A stretch of DNA of 64,000 bases from DATEDA01 sp963820965 (GCA_963820965.1 CAWGCC010000037.1:124001-188000); one strand, 5' to 3'; counted from the first letter of the stretch, positions 45,017 through 55,790 are shown. Program-made: numbers and translations. Notes: a model not told the origin generated them from the letters alone.

Positions 45017-46035
45017 CGGCTCGGCAGGTACTGCAGGGGATCGACGGGCTTTCCGAGCCGGCGGATCTCGAAATGGAGCCTGGGAGTCTCCGATCCGCTC
45101 GACCCGACCTCGGCGATCTTCTGCCCTCTCGCAACGGTCTGGCCCTCTTTTACCAAGATCTGGCTGTTGTGGGCATAAGCCGAAAGATAGGTGCCGTTGT
45201 GCCGGATGATCACGAGCTTGCCGTACGCGGGAATTCCTTCGCCGCTATAGACGACCTTCCCGGCCGCCGACGCGTAGACCGGTTCGCCGGGCCGCCCCGC
45301 GATGTCGACGCCCTTGCTCGACGCCCCGTTGAATGTCGCGAGCAGCTTGCCGGCCGCCGGCCACGCCCAGTCGACGCGGTCCTCGGCGCCATCCGGCTCC
45401 GGCCTCGCCGGCGGGACCGGTTCGGGCTTCGCGGCCGGTAAGGGCTCCGGCTTGGCGGCAGCGACCGCGGCTGGCGGCGCGCCGGGTTTGGGTGCGACCG
45501 CCGCTCGCGCGGCGTCACCGCGCTGGACCGAGGCGAGGTTCTCGTCGGAGTACGGCAGCCGCACGCCCTTCGGCTCGGTCCTCAGACCAGGGGCCGGGGT
45601 CAGGGGGGGCGCTGCAGCCGACGGGCTCTCGGCGCCCAGCGGCCGTGCCGCGATCGGCGGCGCCGGCGTGACCGGGCTCACGACAATCCCGTCAGGACCC
45701 GGCGCTCGCACCGACTGCGGCGGGCGAACCCGCAGCACTTGGCCCACCTGCAACCGGGACGGGTCGGTGATCTGATTCAAGGTCGCCAGCTCGCGCCAGT
45801 CGACGCCGTTGTCGAGTGCAATGCTGTACAGGGTATCGCCGCGGCGCACTACATAGGTGTCGGGTGCGGCGGCCGGCGCGGGAACCGGGGCAGTCGCGGG
45901 TTCGGACGCCGGTTTCACCACGGGCGCTCGCGCCCGCTCGTCAACCGGCGCCGGCCGGCGGGCCGTACACGCCGTAAGCGCGAGCACGACCGCAGCCGCG
46001 AGCAGCGCGGCGCCGAGACGCGGCCAGAATCTCAT
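45013..46035 (-). CDS. nlpD: NlpD-type LysM/LytM lipoprotein
   Basis: A 340-residue outer-membrane lipoprotein (lipobox LALTAC, Cys near residue 23). LysM is at about residues 60-105 (TYVVRRGDTLYSIALDNG, LQVGQVLRV), then a long Pro/Ala linker, then LytM (about 240-340). The LytM site is degenerate: the first zinc His is replaced in SSKGVDIAG, although HFEIR remains. As in E. coli NlpD, it should activate a cell-division amidase rather than cut peptidoglycan. It overlaps pcm and rpoS by ATGA on both sides. Confidence 0.93.
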   Translation of the reverse strand: MRFWPRLGAALLAAAVVLALTACTARRPAPVDERARAPVVKPASEPATAPVPAPAAAPDTYVVRRGDTLYSIALDNGVDWRELATLNQITDPSRLQVGQVLRVRPPQSVRAPGPDGIVVSPVTPAPPIAARPLGAESPSAAAPPLTPAPGLRTEPKGVRLPYSDENLASVQRGDAARAAVAPKPGAPPAAVAAAKPEPLPAAKPEPVPPARPEPDGAEDRVDWAWPAAGKLLATFNGASSKGVDIAGRPGEPVYASAAGKVVYSGEGIPAYGKLVIIRHNGTYLSAYAHNSQILVKEGQTVARGQKIAEVGSSGSETPRLHFEIRRLGKPVDPLQYLPSR

Positions 46036-46694
46036 CCTTTTCCGGCCCTTAGCGGCACAAACCGGGCTCCGTCGAGTCGGCTCTCCTTCACCCGGCCACC
46101 CGCGGCACGCTCGAACACGCGGAGTTCCTGCTCGTCGGTCCCGACCGGGATGACGAGCCGGCCGCCGCGGGCGAGCTGGTCGAGCAGCGGTTTCGGGACC
46201 TGGGGCGCCGCGGCGGCCACGACGATCGCGTCGAATGGCGCCACCTCGGGCAGTCCCCGGTAGCCGTCGCCGTGCAGGAGCCGAAGGTTCGCGATCCGCA
46301 GCGGCCGCAGGTTTGCCCGCGCCTTCTCGCTCAGCGCCGCGAGGCGCTCGATCGAGTACGCCTCGGCCGCGATGCGCGCGAGGAGCGCGGCCTGGTATCC
46401 GCACCCCGTGCCGACCTCGAGCGCACGCCCGAGAGCGCGGCCCCCACGCGCCGCCTCGAGCATGCGCGCGACGGTGTAGGGCCTCGAGATCGACTGCTCG
46501 AAGCCGATCGGGAGCGCGGCGTCCTCATACGCCCGGCTTGCGAGTGCTTCCTCGACGAACGCGTGCCGTGGCACCGCCGCCATCGCGGCGAGGACGATCT
46601 CGTCCGCGACGCCCTGTTCGCGCAGCCGCGCCACCATCCGGTCGCGGGTGCGCTGCGAGGTCATCCCGACACCGCGCGGCAGCGCCGCGGTCAT
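46032..46694 (-). CDS. pcm: Protein-L-isoaspartate O-methyltransferase
   Basis: A 220-residue SAM-dependent repair enzyme for isoaspartyl damage. It has VPRHAFVEEALASRAYEDAA, ALPIGFEQSISRPYTVARM, the SAM loop LEVGTGCGYQAALLA and VAAAAPQVPKPLLDQLARGG, all diagnostic. Its stop overlaps the nlpD start (ATGA), and surE precedes it by 10 nt, giving the conserved surE-pcm-nlpD-rpoS order. Confidence 0.95.
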   Translation of the reverse strand: MTAALPRGVGMTSQRTRDRMVARLREQGVADEIVLAAMAAVPRHAFVEEALASRAYEDAALPIGFEQSISRPYTVARMLEAARGGRALGRALEVGTGCGYQAALLARIAAEAYSIERLAALSEKARANLRPLRIANLRLLHGDGYRGLPEVAPFDAIVVAAAAPQVPKPLLDQLARGGRLVIPVGTDEQELRVFERAAGGRVKESRLDGARFVPLRAGKG

Positions 46695-46704
46695 GCCCGG
46701 TCAT

Positions 46705-47445
46705 TCACGCGAGCCACTCCTTCACCATCGCGATCTGCTGCGGGTGTGTGAGGTCCATCTGCAGGGGTGTGATCGACACACGGCCCGACGCCACTGCATT
46801 GAAGTCGGTCCCGGGCCCGGCGTCCTGCGCTTCGCCGGCAGCGCCGATCCAGTACACGGTCTGACCGCGGGGGTTGGTCGTCTTTACGACGCCCTCGGCC
46901 TTGTGGCGCTTGCCGAGCCGCGTGACCTCCCGCCCCTGCAGCGCATCGAGCGGCAGATCGGGCACGTTCACGTTGAGCAGCACCGGCTGCGGCGTCGGTC
47001 GCCGCGCGAAGCGCTCGACCAGCTCGCGCACGACCTCCCCTGCCGTATCGTAGTGCTGCCCTTCCTTGCTCGTGAGCGACGCCGCGATCGATGGGATGCC
47101 GAGGAGATAGCCCTCGGTCGCCGCCGCGACCGTGCCGGAGTAGATCGTGTCATCGCCCATGTTCGCGCCGAGGTTGATCCCCGAGACGACGACATCGGGG
47201 AGCTCGTCGAGGAGGCCCGTCACCGCGAGATGCACGCAGTCGGTTGGAGTGCCGTCCACGAAGAGGAAACCGTTCGCCGAGCGACGCACCGAAAGCGGGC
47301 GGTCGAGGGTGAGCGAGTTGGAGGCGCCGCTGCGGTCGCGCTCGGGAGCGACCACCGTCACCGTGCCGAGACCCTCGAGCGCCGCCGCGAGGACTGCGAG
47401 CCCGGGCGCGAAATAGCCGTCGTCGTTCGAAAGCAGAATCCGCAT
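46705..47445 (-). CDS. surE: 5'/3'-nucleotidase SurE
   Basis: A 246-residue metal-dependent phosphatase acting on nucleoside monophosphates. It has ILLSNDDGYFAPGLAVL (metal-binding Asp pair), PERDRSGASNSLTL, VDGTPTDCVHLAV, VVVSGINLGANMGDDTIYSG and GTVAAATEG. The length is typical. It is first in the stationary-phase operon. A TATAAT box lies 15 nt upstream of the ATG, implying a very short leader. Confidence 0.96.
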   Translation of the reverse strand: MRILLSNDDGYFAPGLAVLAAALEGLGTVTVVAPERDRSGASNSLTLDRPLSVRRSANGFLFVDGTPTDCVHLAVTGLLDELPDVVVSGINLGANMGDDTIYSGTVAAATEGYLLGIPSIAASLTSKEGQHYDTAGEVVRELVERFARRPTPQPVLLNVNVPDLPLDALQGREVTRLGKRHKAEGVVKTTNPRGQTVYWIGAAGEAQDAGPGTDFNAVASGRVSITPLQMDLTHPQQIAMVKEWLA

Positions 47446-47460
47446 GAATCGTCCCGGGCC

Positions 47461-47466
47461 ATTATA
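47461..47466 (-). promoter_or_regulatory. Candidate -10 element for surE operon
   Basis: A perfect TATAAT on the minus strand, 15 nt before the surE ATG. No TTGACA-like -35 is present at 16-18 nt upstream, so it could be an extended or activator-dependent promoter, or chance. Confidence 0.3.
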
Positions 47467-47718
47467 AGCTTGCGCGTTAGCCGACCGGGCTGAAAACGGC
47501 CGAGCGCGGAGGGAATCGTTCGAGGATCGGGGCTTCCGCGGCGTGTCGTCCGACGATGATGACCAGCAGCGCGTCCACCGCGAAGAATGCGCTCACTGGC
47601 CGCGGGGCCGAGTAACACGTCCCTGGGACGGCATCAAGGCCGAGTCCCGCGCTCCGGGCGGCAGAGCCGTCACCCGAGGCACAATCCGTCCCTCGAATCA
47701 CCGTCCGCCGAGCTCCAG

Positions 47719-49119
<1,401 letters not shown>

Positions 49120-49210
49120 TCATGTGCCGTGCTCCACGATCGACGAACCGCAAGCATCGGGTCAGGGTCTCCGCGAGATCGACCGCATCGGCGTTCGACC
49201 GGCGGCTTGT

Positions 49211-50485
49211 TCAGTCGATCCGCACGCCTCTCGACGCACCGACCTCTATCGGCGACACGGGCGCGGCGCTGTTGCCCCAGGACTGGCGAATGTAGGTCAC
49301 GACCGCGGCGACCTCCTGGTCGCTCAGGTCGTAGGCGAAGGGCGGCATGCCGTACGGGCGGGGGTTCCCCTCCGTGCTCGGCGGAAAGCCGCCGACGAGC
49401 ACCATGCGGATCGGGTTGTTGGGGTGTGACATGAGGATGGAGCGGTTCTTCGCGAGCGGCGGATAGACCCGCGGCACGCCCGTGCCGTCCGGCTGGTGAC
49501 AGTCCGCGCAATGCTTCTCGTAGATCGCGGCGCCCTGCTTCACCATCGCCCCGATTTGCTGCTCCGTCGGCCGCACCTGAGTGGCCTCGTCCGGGGCGGC
49601 TCGCTCAGCCTGCGACTTGAGGTAGACCGACATCGCGGTCAGGTCGCCGATGGTGACATTCTGCAGGCTGTGAAACACCACGGCCGACATGGGCCCGAAC
49701 ACGGCGCCGCGCGCGGAGACGCCCGTCCGCAGCAGGTCGACGATGTCCTTCACCTCCCAGTCCCCGAGGCCGGTTTCGCGGCTCGAGGCGAGGGAAGGCG
49801 CATACCAGTTCTGCAGCGGGATCAGGCCGCCGCCGACGTCGTCGTCCCTGACCGCGCCGAGCATGTTGCGCTGGCCGTGGCAGGCGTTGCAATGGCCGAG
49901 CCCTTCGACGAGGTAGGCGCCGCGGTTCCACTCCGCGCTCTGGGCGGGGTTGGGCTTGAACTCGCCCGGCTTGAAATACAGCGTTCGCCAGCCGACGAGG
50001 AGCTGTCGCTGGTTGTACGGAAAGCGCATCTCGTGCGGCTTGTTCGGCTGGCGAACGGGCGGAAGCGCCATGAAGTACGCGTACATCGCGCTGACGTCCT
50101 CGCGCGTGACCCGCGTGTAGTTGTTGTAGGGGAACGCCGGGTAGAGGTACGAGCCGTCCTTGGAGAGGCCTTCGTGCAGCGCGCGCCGGAAATCCTCGGC
50201 GGTCCAGTTGCCGATCCCGGTCTCCTTGTCGGGGGTGATGTTCGGCGTGTAGAGGGTGCCGAACGGTGTTGCCATCGGCAGACCGCCGGCGTACTGCCTG
50301 CCGCCGCGGGCGGTATGGCAGGCGAGGCAGTCGCCGATGAGCGCGAGATATTCGCCGCGTCCGATCTCGGCGCCGTCGGTTTTCGCAGCCGGCGGCGGCG
50401 CGCTCGCCTCCTCGCGGCGCAGGACGAATGTCGCGGCAAGGACCACGGCCAGGACGAGGACACCAAGGATGAGCACGCGTTTCAT
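49211..50485 (-). CDS. Triheme cytochrome c, alcohol/hydroxy-compound dehydrogenase type
   Basis: A 424-residue periplasmic or membrane-anchored cytochrome. The N-terminal helix ILGVLVLAVVLAATFVL is followed by three haem sites CLACH, CNACH and CADCH, each with a downstream Met ligand region (for example PYGMPPFAYDLSDQEVAAVV). This matches the three-domain cytochrome subunit that takes electrons from membrane dehydrogenases such as alcohol, gluconate or nicotinate dehydrogenases. No dehydrogenase subunit lies beside it. ATG 50485 has AGGAGCGAGAACA upstream. Confidence 0.9.
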   Translation of the reverse strand: MKRVLILGVLVLAVVLAATFVLRREEASAPPPAAKTDGAEIGRGEYLALIGDCLACHTARGGRQYAGGLPMATPFGTLYTPNITPDKETGIGNWTAEDFRRALHEGLSKDGSYLYPAFPYNNYTRVTREDVSAMYAYFMALPPVRQPNKPHEMRFPYNQRQLLVGWRTLYFKPGEFKPNPAQSAEWNRGAYLVEGLGHCNACHGQRNMLGAVRDDDVGGGLIPLQNWYAPSLASSRETGLGDWEVKDIVDLLRTGVSARGAVFGPMSAVVFHSLQNVTIGDLTAMSVYLKSQAERAAPDEATQVRPTEQQIGAMVKQGAAIYEKHCADCHQPDGTGVPRVYPPLAKNRSILMSHPNNPIRMVLVGGFPPSTEGNPRPYGMPPFAYDLSDQEVAAVVTYIRQSWGNSAAPVSPIEVGASRGVRID

Positions 50486-50636
50486 TGTTCTCGCTCCTAT
50501 CGGGCAGGTTGATCCAGAAGGGGCCACAGCCCTTTTTGAATCTCCAATCTCAGCGATGCAGCCTGCGGGCTCCGCGTTGGCGGAGTCTCGCGCACATGCG
50601 GGTCAAGCGGTGCGCCGCGCTTTGCATCACGCTTGG

Positions 50637-51407
50637 TCACGGGACGCCGCCGCACTTCAGCGGCAGGGTGAGCGATCCGGCCGGCGCGGGCGGCGTGTCC
50701 GCCGAACCGCGCTGCGCCGCGATCCACGCGGTGACGGCCTGGATGTCTTCCGGGGTGAGCCGCGTGGCGACGTGCGCCATGCAGTCCGGCTCCTGGGCCT
50801 TGCGCACGCCGGCCTTCCAGGCGCCCATCTGCGCCGCGATGTAGTCGCGATTCAGACCCACGAGGCCGGGAATCGCGGGCTGCAGGCCGGTGAGCGCCTT
50901 GCCATGGCACTCGCTACAGGCCGGGATCTCCCGCGCCGGATCGCCGGCGGTGGCCAGCTTCTCGCCCCGCGCGAGCAACTCCTGCGGCGCACCCGTCGCC
51001 GGCGGGGGGAACGGCGGGTGGAGACCGGCGTAGTACTCCGCGATCTCGCGCAGGTAGGACTCGCCCAGGTAGGCCACCATGTACGTCATGATCGGGACGT
51101 CGCGGCGCCGCTCGCGGAAATTCAACAACTGGTTGTAGAGATAGACCGCGGGCTTCCCCGCGAGACGCGGGTAGTACTCGTTCTTCTGAACACCTTCGCC
51201 CTGCTTCCCGTGGCAGATTGCGCAGGCGACCATGCGCTGCTCGATCGTGTCAGGGACTTTCTTTGCGGGTTGCTGCGCGTCTGCCGTCCCCAGACCGGCG
51301 GCGACGCTCGCAAGCACCGCGATCGCGATCGTCGCGACCTTGCGGCCGCGCGGCATCCCTGTCGTCGGAACGATCTCGACCGCCTTGCGCAGAAGCCGAT
51401 CCGGCAT
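50637..51407 (-). CDS. Diheme cytochrome c (c4-like)
   Basis: A 256-residue exported cytochrome. A signal peptide (VATIAIAVLASVAAGLGTADA) is cut before QQPAKK. The two haem motifs are CAICH and CSECH, in two domains of about 90 residues each, like cytochrome c4 (YYPRLAGKPAVYLYNQLLNF is a class I c4 segment). ATG 51407 has AGGAGGAG upstream and is clearly better than the internal ATG 51356. It is 151 nt upstream of the triheme gene, probably the same transcript. Confidence 0.9.
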   Translation of the reverse strand: MPDRLLRKAVEIVPTTGMPRGRKVATIAIAVLASVAAGLGTADAQQPAKKVPDTIEQRMVACAICHGKQGEGVQKNEYYPRLAGKPAVYLYNQLLNFRERRRDVPIMTYMVAYLGESYLREIAEYYAGLHPPFPPPATGAPQELLARGEKLATAGDPAREIPACSECHGKALTGLQPAIPGLVGLNRDYIAAQMGAWKAGVRKAQEPDCMAHVATRLTPEDIQAVTAWIAAQRGSADTPPAPAGSLTLPLKCGGVP

Positions 51408-51652
51408 GTTCCGACTCCTCCTTCCGCGATTGCCCGTCGCCTGTTCGGTTATCGCGCCGATCGCGTCGCCGACGGGGATGGCCCGGAATGATAGGAGAAA
51501 CGAGCAGGCTGCGTCGATGAATCTCCCAAACGATGCGGCACGCGGGCTTGGTCTCCACGACCGCAGATGCGTGGCCGCCTTCACGATCTCCCGTGCAGCT
51601 TCGGGACGATCTCCGTCGGCGATGAAGCAGGGAACGTAAAGCTCAGTCCAGC

Positions 51653-52636
51653 TCAGTCCAGGCTCGCGCCGGTCTTGCGCACGATCGGTCCCAGCCGTTC
51701 GATGTCGCCCGCGAGGAGCTTCGCGAGCTCCTCGGAGGAGCTCGACGCCGGTTCCGCGCCGAGCGCGCTGATCCGCTCCTTGATCTTCGGCATCGCGAGC
51801 ACCTTCAGGGCTTCGGCGTTGAGGCGCGCCACGATCGCGGGGGGCGTACCGGCGGGGGCGAACAGGCCATGCCAGCCCGACGCCACCTCCATCCCCTTGA
51901 TGCCGTGCGCCGACAGTATCTTCAGCTCGGGCAGTGCCGCCAGCCGGTTAGGGCCAACCACCGCGAGCGCCTTCAGCTTCCCGGACTTGACGTGCGACAC
52001 GGTGGTCGCGGAGTCGAACATGAAGTCGATCTGTCCGGCGAGGAGATCGTTGACCGCCGGGGCGAGCCCCTTGTACGGGACGTGGTTGGTGTCGATGCCG
52101 GCGCCGGCGTTGAAGAGCTCGCCCGCGATGTGGAGCAGACTGCCGTTCCCGGCGGAGCCGTAGTTCAGCTTGCCGGGCTGCGCCTTCGCGAGCGCGACGA
52201 ACGCCTCGACCGTGTCCACCTTCAGCTTAGGGTGCACGACGAGGATCAGGTTCGTCCGTGCCGTGAGGGTGATCGGCACGAAGCTCTTCACCGGGTCGAA
52301 CGGCAGCTGCTTGTACAGGTGCGGGTTCAGGTTGAGCGTGCTCCCGCCGGTCGCGAGCAGCGTATAGCCGTCCGGCGCCGCCCGCGCGACCGCGGTCGCC
52401 GCGAGGTTGCCGTTGGCGCCGGGGCGGTTCTCGACGATCACCGGCTGGCCAAGGCTCTTCGCCAGCTCTTCGGCCAGCGAGCGCGCGATCGTGTCGATCG
52501 AACCGCCCGCGGAGACCGACACGATGACGGTGATCGGCTTCGACGGATAGGCCGCCTGCGCCAGCGCTTCCGGGGCCGCGACGAGCGCCGCGGCCGCCGC
52601 GCAGGCGGCGAGCACGCCCCGGGAACGGCGTGTCAT
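51653..52636 (-). CDS. Tripartite tricarboxylate transporter (Bug) binding protein
   Basis: A 327-residue periplasmic receptor with signal cut after EALAQ. The Bug signature is YPSKPITVIVSVSAGGSIDTIAR, with VIVENRPGANGNLAATAVARA, DGYTLLATGGSTLNLNPHLY and LNYGSAGNGSLLHIAGELF. Such proteins bind carboxylates or aromatic acids. The TctA/TctB membrane partners are not in the window; orphan Bug genes are common in Burkholderiales. A second Bug gene lies 3 nt upstream. A 10-bp tandem repeat (51641-51660) overlaps its stop. Confidence 0.93.
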   Translation of the reverse strand: MTRRSRGVLAACAAAAALVAAPEALAQAAYPSKPITVIVSVSAGGSIDTIARSLAEELAKSLGQPVIVENRPGANGNLAATAVARAAPDGYTLLATGGSTLNLNPHLYKQLPFDPVKSFVPITLTARTNLILVVHPKLKVDTVEAFVALAKAQPGKLNYGSAGNGSLLHIAGELFNAGAGIDTNHVPYKGLAPAVNDLLAGQIDFMFDSATTVSHVKSGKLKALAVVGPNRLAALPELKILSAHGIKGMEVASGWHGLFAPAGTPPAIVARLNAEALKVLAMPKIKERISALGAEPASSSSEELAKLLAGDIERLGPIVRKTGASLD

Positions 52637-52639
52637 GGC

Positions 52640-53617
52640 TCAGTCGACCTTGATGCCCAGCGCTTTGATCTGCTTCGCCCAGTGCTCGCGCTCGGTGCTC
52701 GCGCGCTTCTGCAGCTCCTCCGGCGTGCCCGCGATGATCTCCACGCCGAGCGGCGCGAGCTTTGCGGCCACGTCGGGATGCCGGGCCGCCTTGACGATCT
52801 CTTCGTTCAGCTTCGCGACGATTTCCTTGGGCGTCCCGGCCGGGAGCAGGATCGCGTGCCAGTTGTTGAATGCATAGCCCGGGACGCCGGCCTCGGCGAC
52901 GGTCGGCAGATCGGGGAACATCTTAGAACGCTGACTGTCGGTCACTGCCAGCACGCGAAGCTTCCCCTCCTTCACGTAGGGCAGAACGGTCGCGAGCGGC
53001 TCGATCGCGACCTGGACGCGTCCCAAGATGAGATCCTGCACGTTCTGCGTGCTGCCCTTGTAGGGGACCTCGACCATCTTGCCTCCGGCAGCGGCCGAGA
53101 ACGCCTCGGTCGCCACCTTGGCCACGATGTTGGCCTGGCCGTAGAACAGCTTGCCGGGGTTCGCGCGGATGTAGTCCGCAAGTTCCTTCGCGCTCTTCGC
53201 CTCGACCGAAGGATGGACCACCAGCGCGAGCGGGTTGTTGACGAGGGCCGTCACCGGCGCGAAGTCCTTGGCCGGGTCGTACGGCAGCTTCGAGTAGAGC
53301 GAGGGGTTCATCGTGAGCGCCGAGCCGATCGCGTAACCCGCGGTGTAGCCGTCCGCCGGGGCGGTCGCGACGGCCTGCATCGCGATGATCGTGTCCGCGC
53401 CGGGGCGGTTCTCGACGACGACCGGCTGCTTGGTGTTCTCGCTCAGCTTCTGGCCGACCACGCGCGCGACCAGGTCGGCGGAGCCGCCGGGCGGGAACGG
53501 GACGATGATCCTGATCAGCTTGGCGGGATAGGCCTGCTGCGCGACGGCGGCGGCGCAGGCGAGCGTGAGTGCCGCCGCGATCGCGGCGAGCCGGGCGGTC
53601 GATCGTTTTGGTGTCAT
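52640..53617 (-). CDS. Second tripartite tricarboxylate transporter (Bug) binding protein
   Basis: A 325-residue exported binding protein related to its downstream neighbour. Signal cut after AVAQQ; then YPAKLIRIIVPFPPGGSADL, VVVENRPGADTIIAMQAVA and LFYGQANIVAKVATEAFSAA. ATG 53617 has AGGAGACGTCGA upstream. It lies 31 nt after the ferredoxin reductase gene and within the catabolic gene run, so the ligand is probably the substrate or an intermediate of this pathway (inference). Confidence 0.92.
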   Translation of the reverse strand: MTPKRSTARLAAIAAALTLACAAAVAQQAYPAKLIRIIVPFPPGGSADLVARVVGQKLSENTKQPVVVENRPGADTIIAMQAVATAPADGYTAGYAIGSALTMNPSLYSKLPYDPAKDFAPVTALVNNPLALVVHPSVEAKSAKELADYIRANPGKLFYGQANIVAKVATEAFSAAAGGKMVEVPYKGSTQNVQDLILGRVQVAIEPLATVLPYVKEGKLRVLAVTDSQRSKMFPDLPTVAEAGVPGYAFNNWHAILLPAGTPKEIVAKLNEEIVKAARHPDVAAKLAPLGVEIIAGTPEELQKRASTEREHWAKQIKALGIKVD

Positions 53618-53648
53618 TCGACGTCTCCTGATGAAAACGCAGTACTGA

Positions 53649-54860
53649 TCACAAACGTTGCAACTGGACTGCCGGATCCGCGAGGCTTTCGGCGCGGACG
53701 GCTTTCCGGGTCTGAACGAGCTTCTTCGCGGCGCGGAGGTCGCGCGGGGCGTTGACGGCGACGATCGCGGCGATCCGATCGCCTTCGAGATAGAACTGGG
53801 AGAAGCTCGCGCCCGCCGGGTCGCCGCGAACGACCGGCTCCGGCCAGCGGGCGGGCAGCCCGAGGAGCTGCAGGTTGACGTCGTACTGGTCGGACCAGAA
53901 CCATGGGAGCTCGTCGTAGCGCACGTCCTGGCCGAGCGCCGCTTTCGCCGCGACGATCGCCTGGTTCTGGGCGTTCGCCCACGACTCGAGGCGTACGCGC
54001 CGGCCGAGGCAGGGAAGCGGCGTGTTGGCGCAGTCGCCCGCAGCGAAGATGTCTGGATCGGAGGTGCGGCACTGCTCGTCGACGACGATGCCGTTGTCGA
54101 CCGCGAGGGCCGCGTCCCGCGCGAGCGCGACGTCCGGCTCGAGCCCGATGCCGGCCACCACCGCGTCGGCTTCAAGCGTGCTGCCATCGGCGAGGCGGAC
54201 CGCGAGCGCGCCGCGCTCCTCGATCGCCTGCACGCCGACACCGAGCCGGATCTCGACGCCTTCCCGCTCGTGGCGTGCGCGCAGAAATGCCGAGATCGCC
54301 GGCGGGACGGTTCGCGCGCAGAGACGGTCCAGCGCCTCCACGACCACGACGGCAGTGCCGAGCTTCCGCGCGGTCGCCGCCACTTCGAGCCCGATCCAGC
54401 CGCCGCCGATCACCACGAGCCTCCTGCCGGCGCCGAGCGTCGCGCGGATCGCCAGCGAGTCCTCGATCGTGCGCAGGTAGAACACTTGCGGCAGGTCGCC
54501 GCCGGGCACCGGCAACCGCCGCGCGGTGCCCCCGGTGGTGAGGATCAGCTTGTCGTACGGGACGCTGTCGCCGCCCGCGAGCTCGACGCGCTTCGCGGAC
54601 CGGTCGATCCGGCTCGCGCGCACGCCGGCGCGGAAGTCGAGATCGAGCGCCGCGTGCTCCCCCGGCTTGAAGAGGTGCGTCGTCTCCGGTGCGGCCTCGC
54701 CCGAGAGGACCGCCTTCGACAGCGGCGGACGCTCGTGGGACGGGTGCTGCTCGGCGCCGACCAGCACGATGCGGCCGGCGTAGCCCTCGGCGCGCAGCGT
54801 CTTCGCCGCCCAGCCGCCGGCTTGCCCGGCGCCGATGATGACGATCGTCCCGGTGCCCAT
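53649..54860 (-). CDS. FAD-dependent ferredoxin/rubredoxin reductase of a Rieske oxygenase system
   Basis: A 403-residue NAD(P)H:acceptor reductase. The FAD loop is VIIGAGQAGGWAAKTL, with HPSHERPPLSKAVL (the family RPPLSK motif). The NAD loop is VVIGGGWIGLEVAATARKLG, with DIFAAGDCAN near residue 275. WFWSDQYDVNLQLLG is the C-terminal marker of the BphA4/HcaD group. It supplies electrons through a ferredoxin to an oxygenase; the Rieske oxygenase at 60670 is the likely partner, but no ferredoxin gene is seen between them. It begins directly after the dioxygenase stop. Confidence 0.92.
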   Translation of the reverse strand: MGTGTIVIIGAGQAGGWAAKTLRAEGYAGRIVLVGAEQHPSHERPPLSKAVLSGEAAPETTHLFKPGEHAALDLDFRAGVRASRIDRSAKRVELAGGDSVPYDKLILTTGGTARRLPVPGGDLPQVFYLRTIEDSLAIRATLGAGRRLVVIGGGWIGLEVAATARKLGTAVVVVEALDRLCARTVPPAISAFLRARHEREGVEIRLGVGVQAIEERGALAVRLADGSTLEADAVVAGIGLEPDVALARDAALAVDNGIVVDEQCRTSDPDIFAAGDCANTPLPCLGRRVRLESWANAQNQAIVAAKAALGQDVRYDELPWFWSDQYDVNLQLLGLPARWPEPVVRGDPAGASFSQFYLEGDRIAAIVAVNAPRDLRAAKKLVQTRKAVRAESLADPAVQLQRL

Positions 54861-55790
54861 TTACGGGGCTGCCTTGGCCCGGCGGCTCTTGCCGTCGATC
54901 CCGCCGACGACCGCCCACTCGGCGAACGCCTCGGACGACTGCTGGAACTCGCGCGGCTCCCATGCGCCGTCGATCTGGTCCTCGTCGGTGTAGTACTCCG
55001 CGAGGGCGCCGGCGGGGCTCTTCACGTACCAGAAGTACGCCGAGGAAATCGGGTGCCGGCCCGGGCCCAGCTCAGTCTCCCAGCCGCAGCGGCTGATGTG
55101 CAGGCCTCCGCCGAATACCTCGTGAATGTCGCGCACCGCGAACGCGACGTGGTTGAGCCCGCGCTTCGCGACCGGCGGCTGCAGCAGGAAGAGGTCGTGG
55201 TGTCCGCCCTCGGGCGCGCAGCGCAGGAACAGGCCGCGCTCCGGGTAACGATCGGACACGCAGAAGCCGAGCTTGTCGACGTAGAAGCGCTCGGCCTCCG
55301 CCAGCCGATCGGTGAAGAACACGACGTGGCCGACCTCGATCGGCTCGGCCCGCTCGTACACGGTACTGCGCCGGTTGACGCCGCGTCCAGGTTGTCCCCA
55401 CGCGTTGATCGGCACGCCCTTCACGTCGATCTTGCGCTTGCGCGTGACGCGGAACGCGAGCGCGAGGCCGTTCGGGTCGGTCGTGTGCAGCGTCCCTTCG
55501 CTCGGCCCCCACTCCGCGCCGGCGCCGAGCGAACTCCGCAATCCGTCGAGATCAGCGCTGCCGTCGACGCCCCAGATCACTTCGCGCAGCGTCGAGCCGG
55601 GCTCGATCGCTGCGGGAAGCCGCGGATCGTCCGCGCGGCGGACGAGAACCTCGCATCCGTTCATGGTCTCGAAGTTGAGGGCACCATCGTCTTCGCGAAC
55701 CAGCTTGAGCCCCCAGTCGAGGAAGAACTGGCGGCACTTTGCGACGTCCTCGACGCCGTAGGTGATGCGATCGATACCGAGAATGCTCAT
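54861..55790 (-). CDS. Extradiol-type ring-cleavage dioxygenase (VOC superfamily)
   Basis: A 309-residue two-domain vicinal-oxygen-chelate protein. Domain 1 starts ILGIDRITYGVEDVAKCRQF; the catalytic domain 2 keeps the iron triad at H155 (VGHVVFF), H214 (LNHVAFAV) and E265 (LAEYYTD). This supports meta cleavage of a catechol-like compound, probably the product of the oxygenase in the same operon. Its TAA stop abuts the reductase ATG. The actual substrate is unknown. Confidence 0.88.
   Translation of the reverse strand: MSILGIDRITYGVEDVAKCRQFFLDWGLKLVREDDGALNFETMNGCEVLVRRADDPRLPAAIEPGSTLREVIWGVDGSADLDGLRSSLGAGAEWGPSEGTLHTTDPNGLALAFRVTRKRKIDVKGVPINAWGQPGRGVNRRSTVYERAEPIEVGHVVFFTDRLAEAERFYVDKLGFCVSDRYPERGLFLRCAPEGGHHDLFLLQPPVAKRGLNHVAFAVRDIHEVFGGGLHISRCGWETELGPGRHPISSAYFWYVKSPAGALAEYYTDEDQIDGAWEPREFQQSSEAFAEWAVVGGIDGKSRRAKAAP

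Noticed and set aside
50519..50537. GGGC-CACA-GCCC followed by TTTTT on the plus strand, resembling a terminator.
   Set aside because: Both flanking genes are on the minus strand, where the T-run lies on the wrong side, and the stem is only four pairs.
51641..51660. Exact 10-bp tandem repeat GCTCAGTCCA at the end of a Bug gene.
   Set aside because: Two copies only, just after and over the stop codon; it looks like a simple duplication without a clear function.
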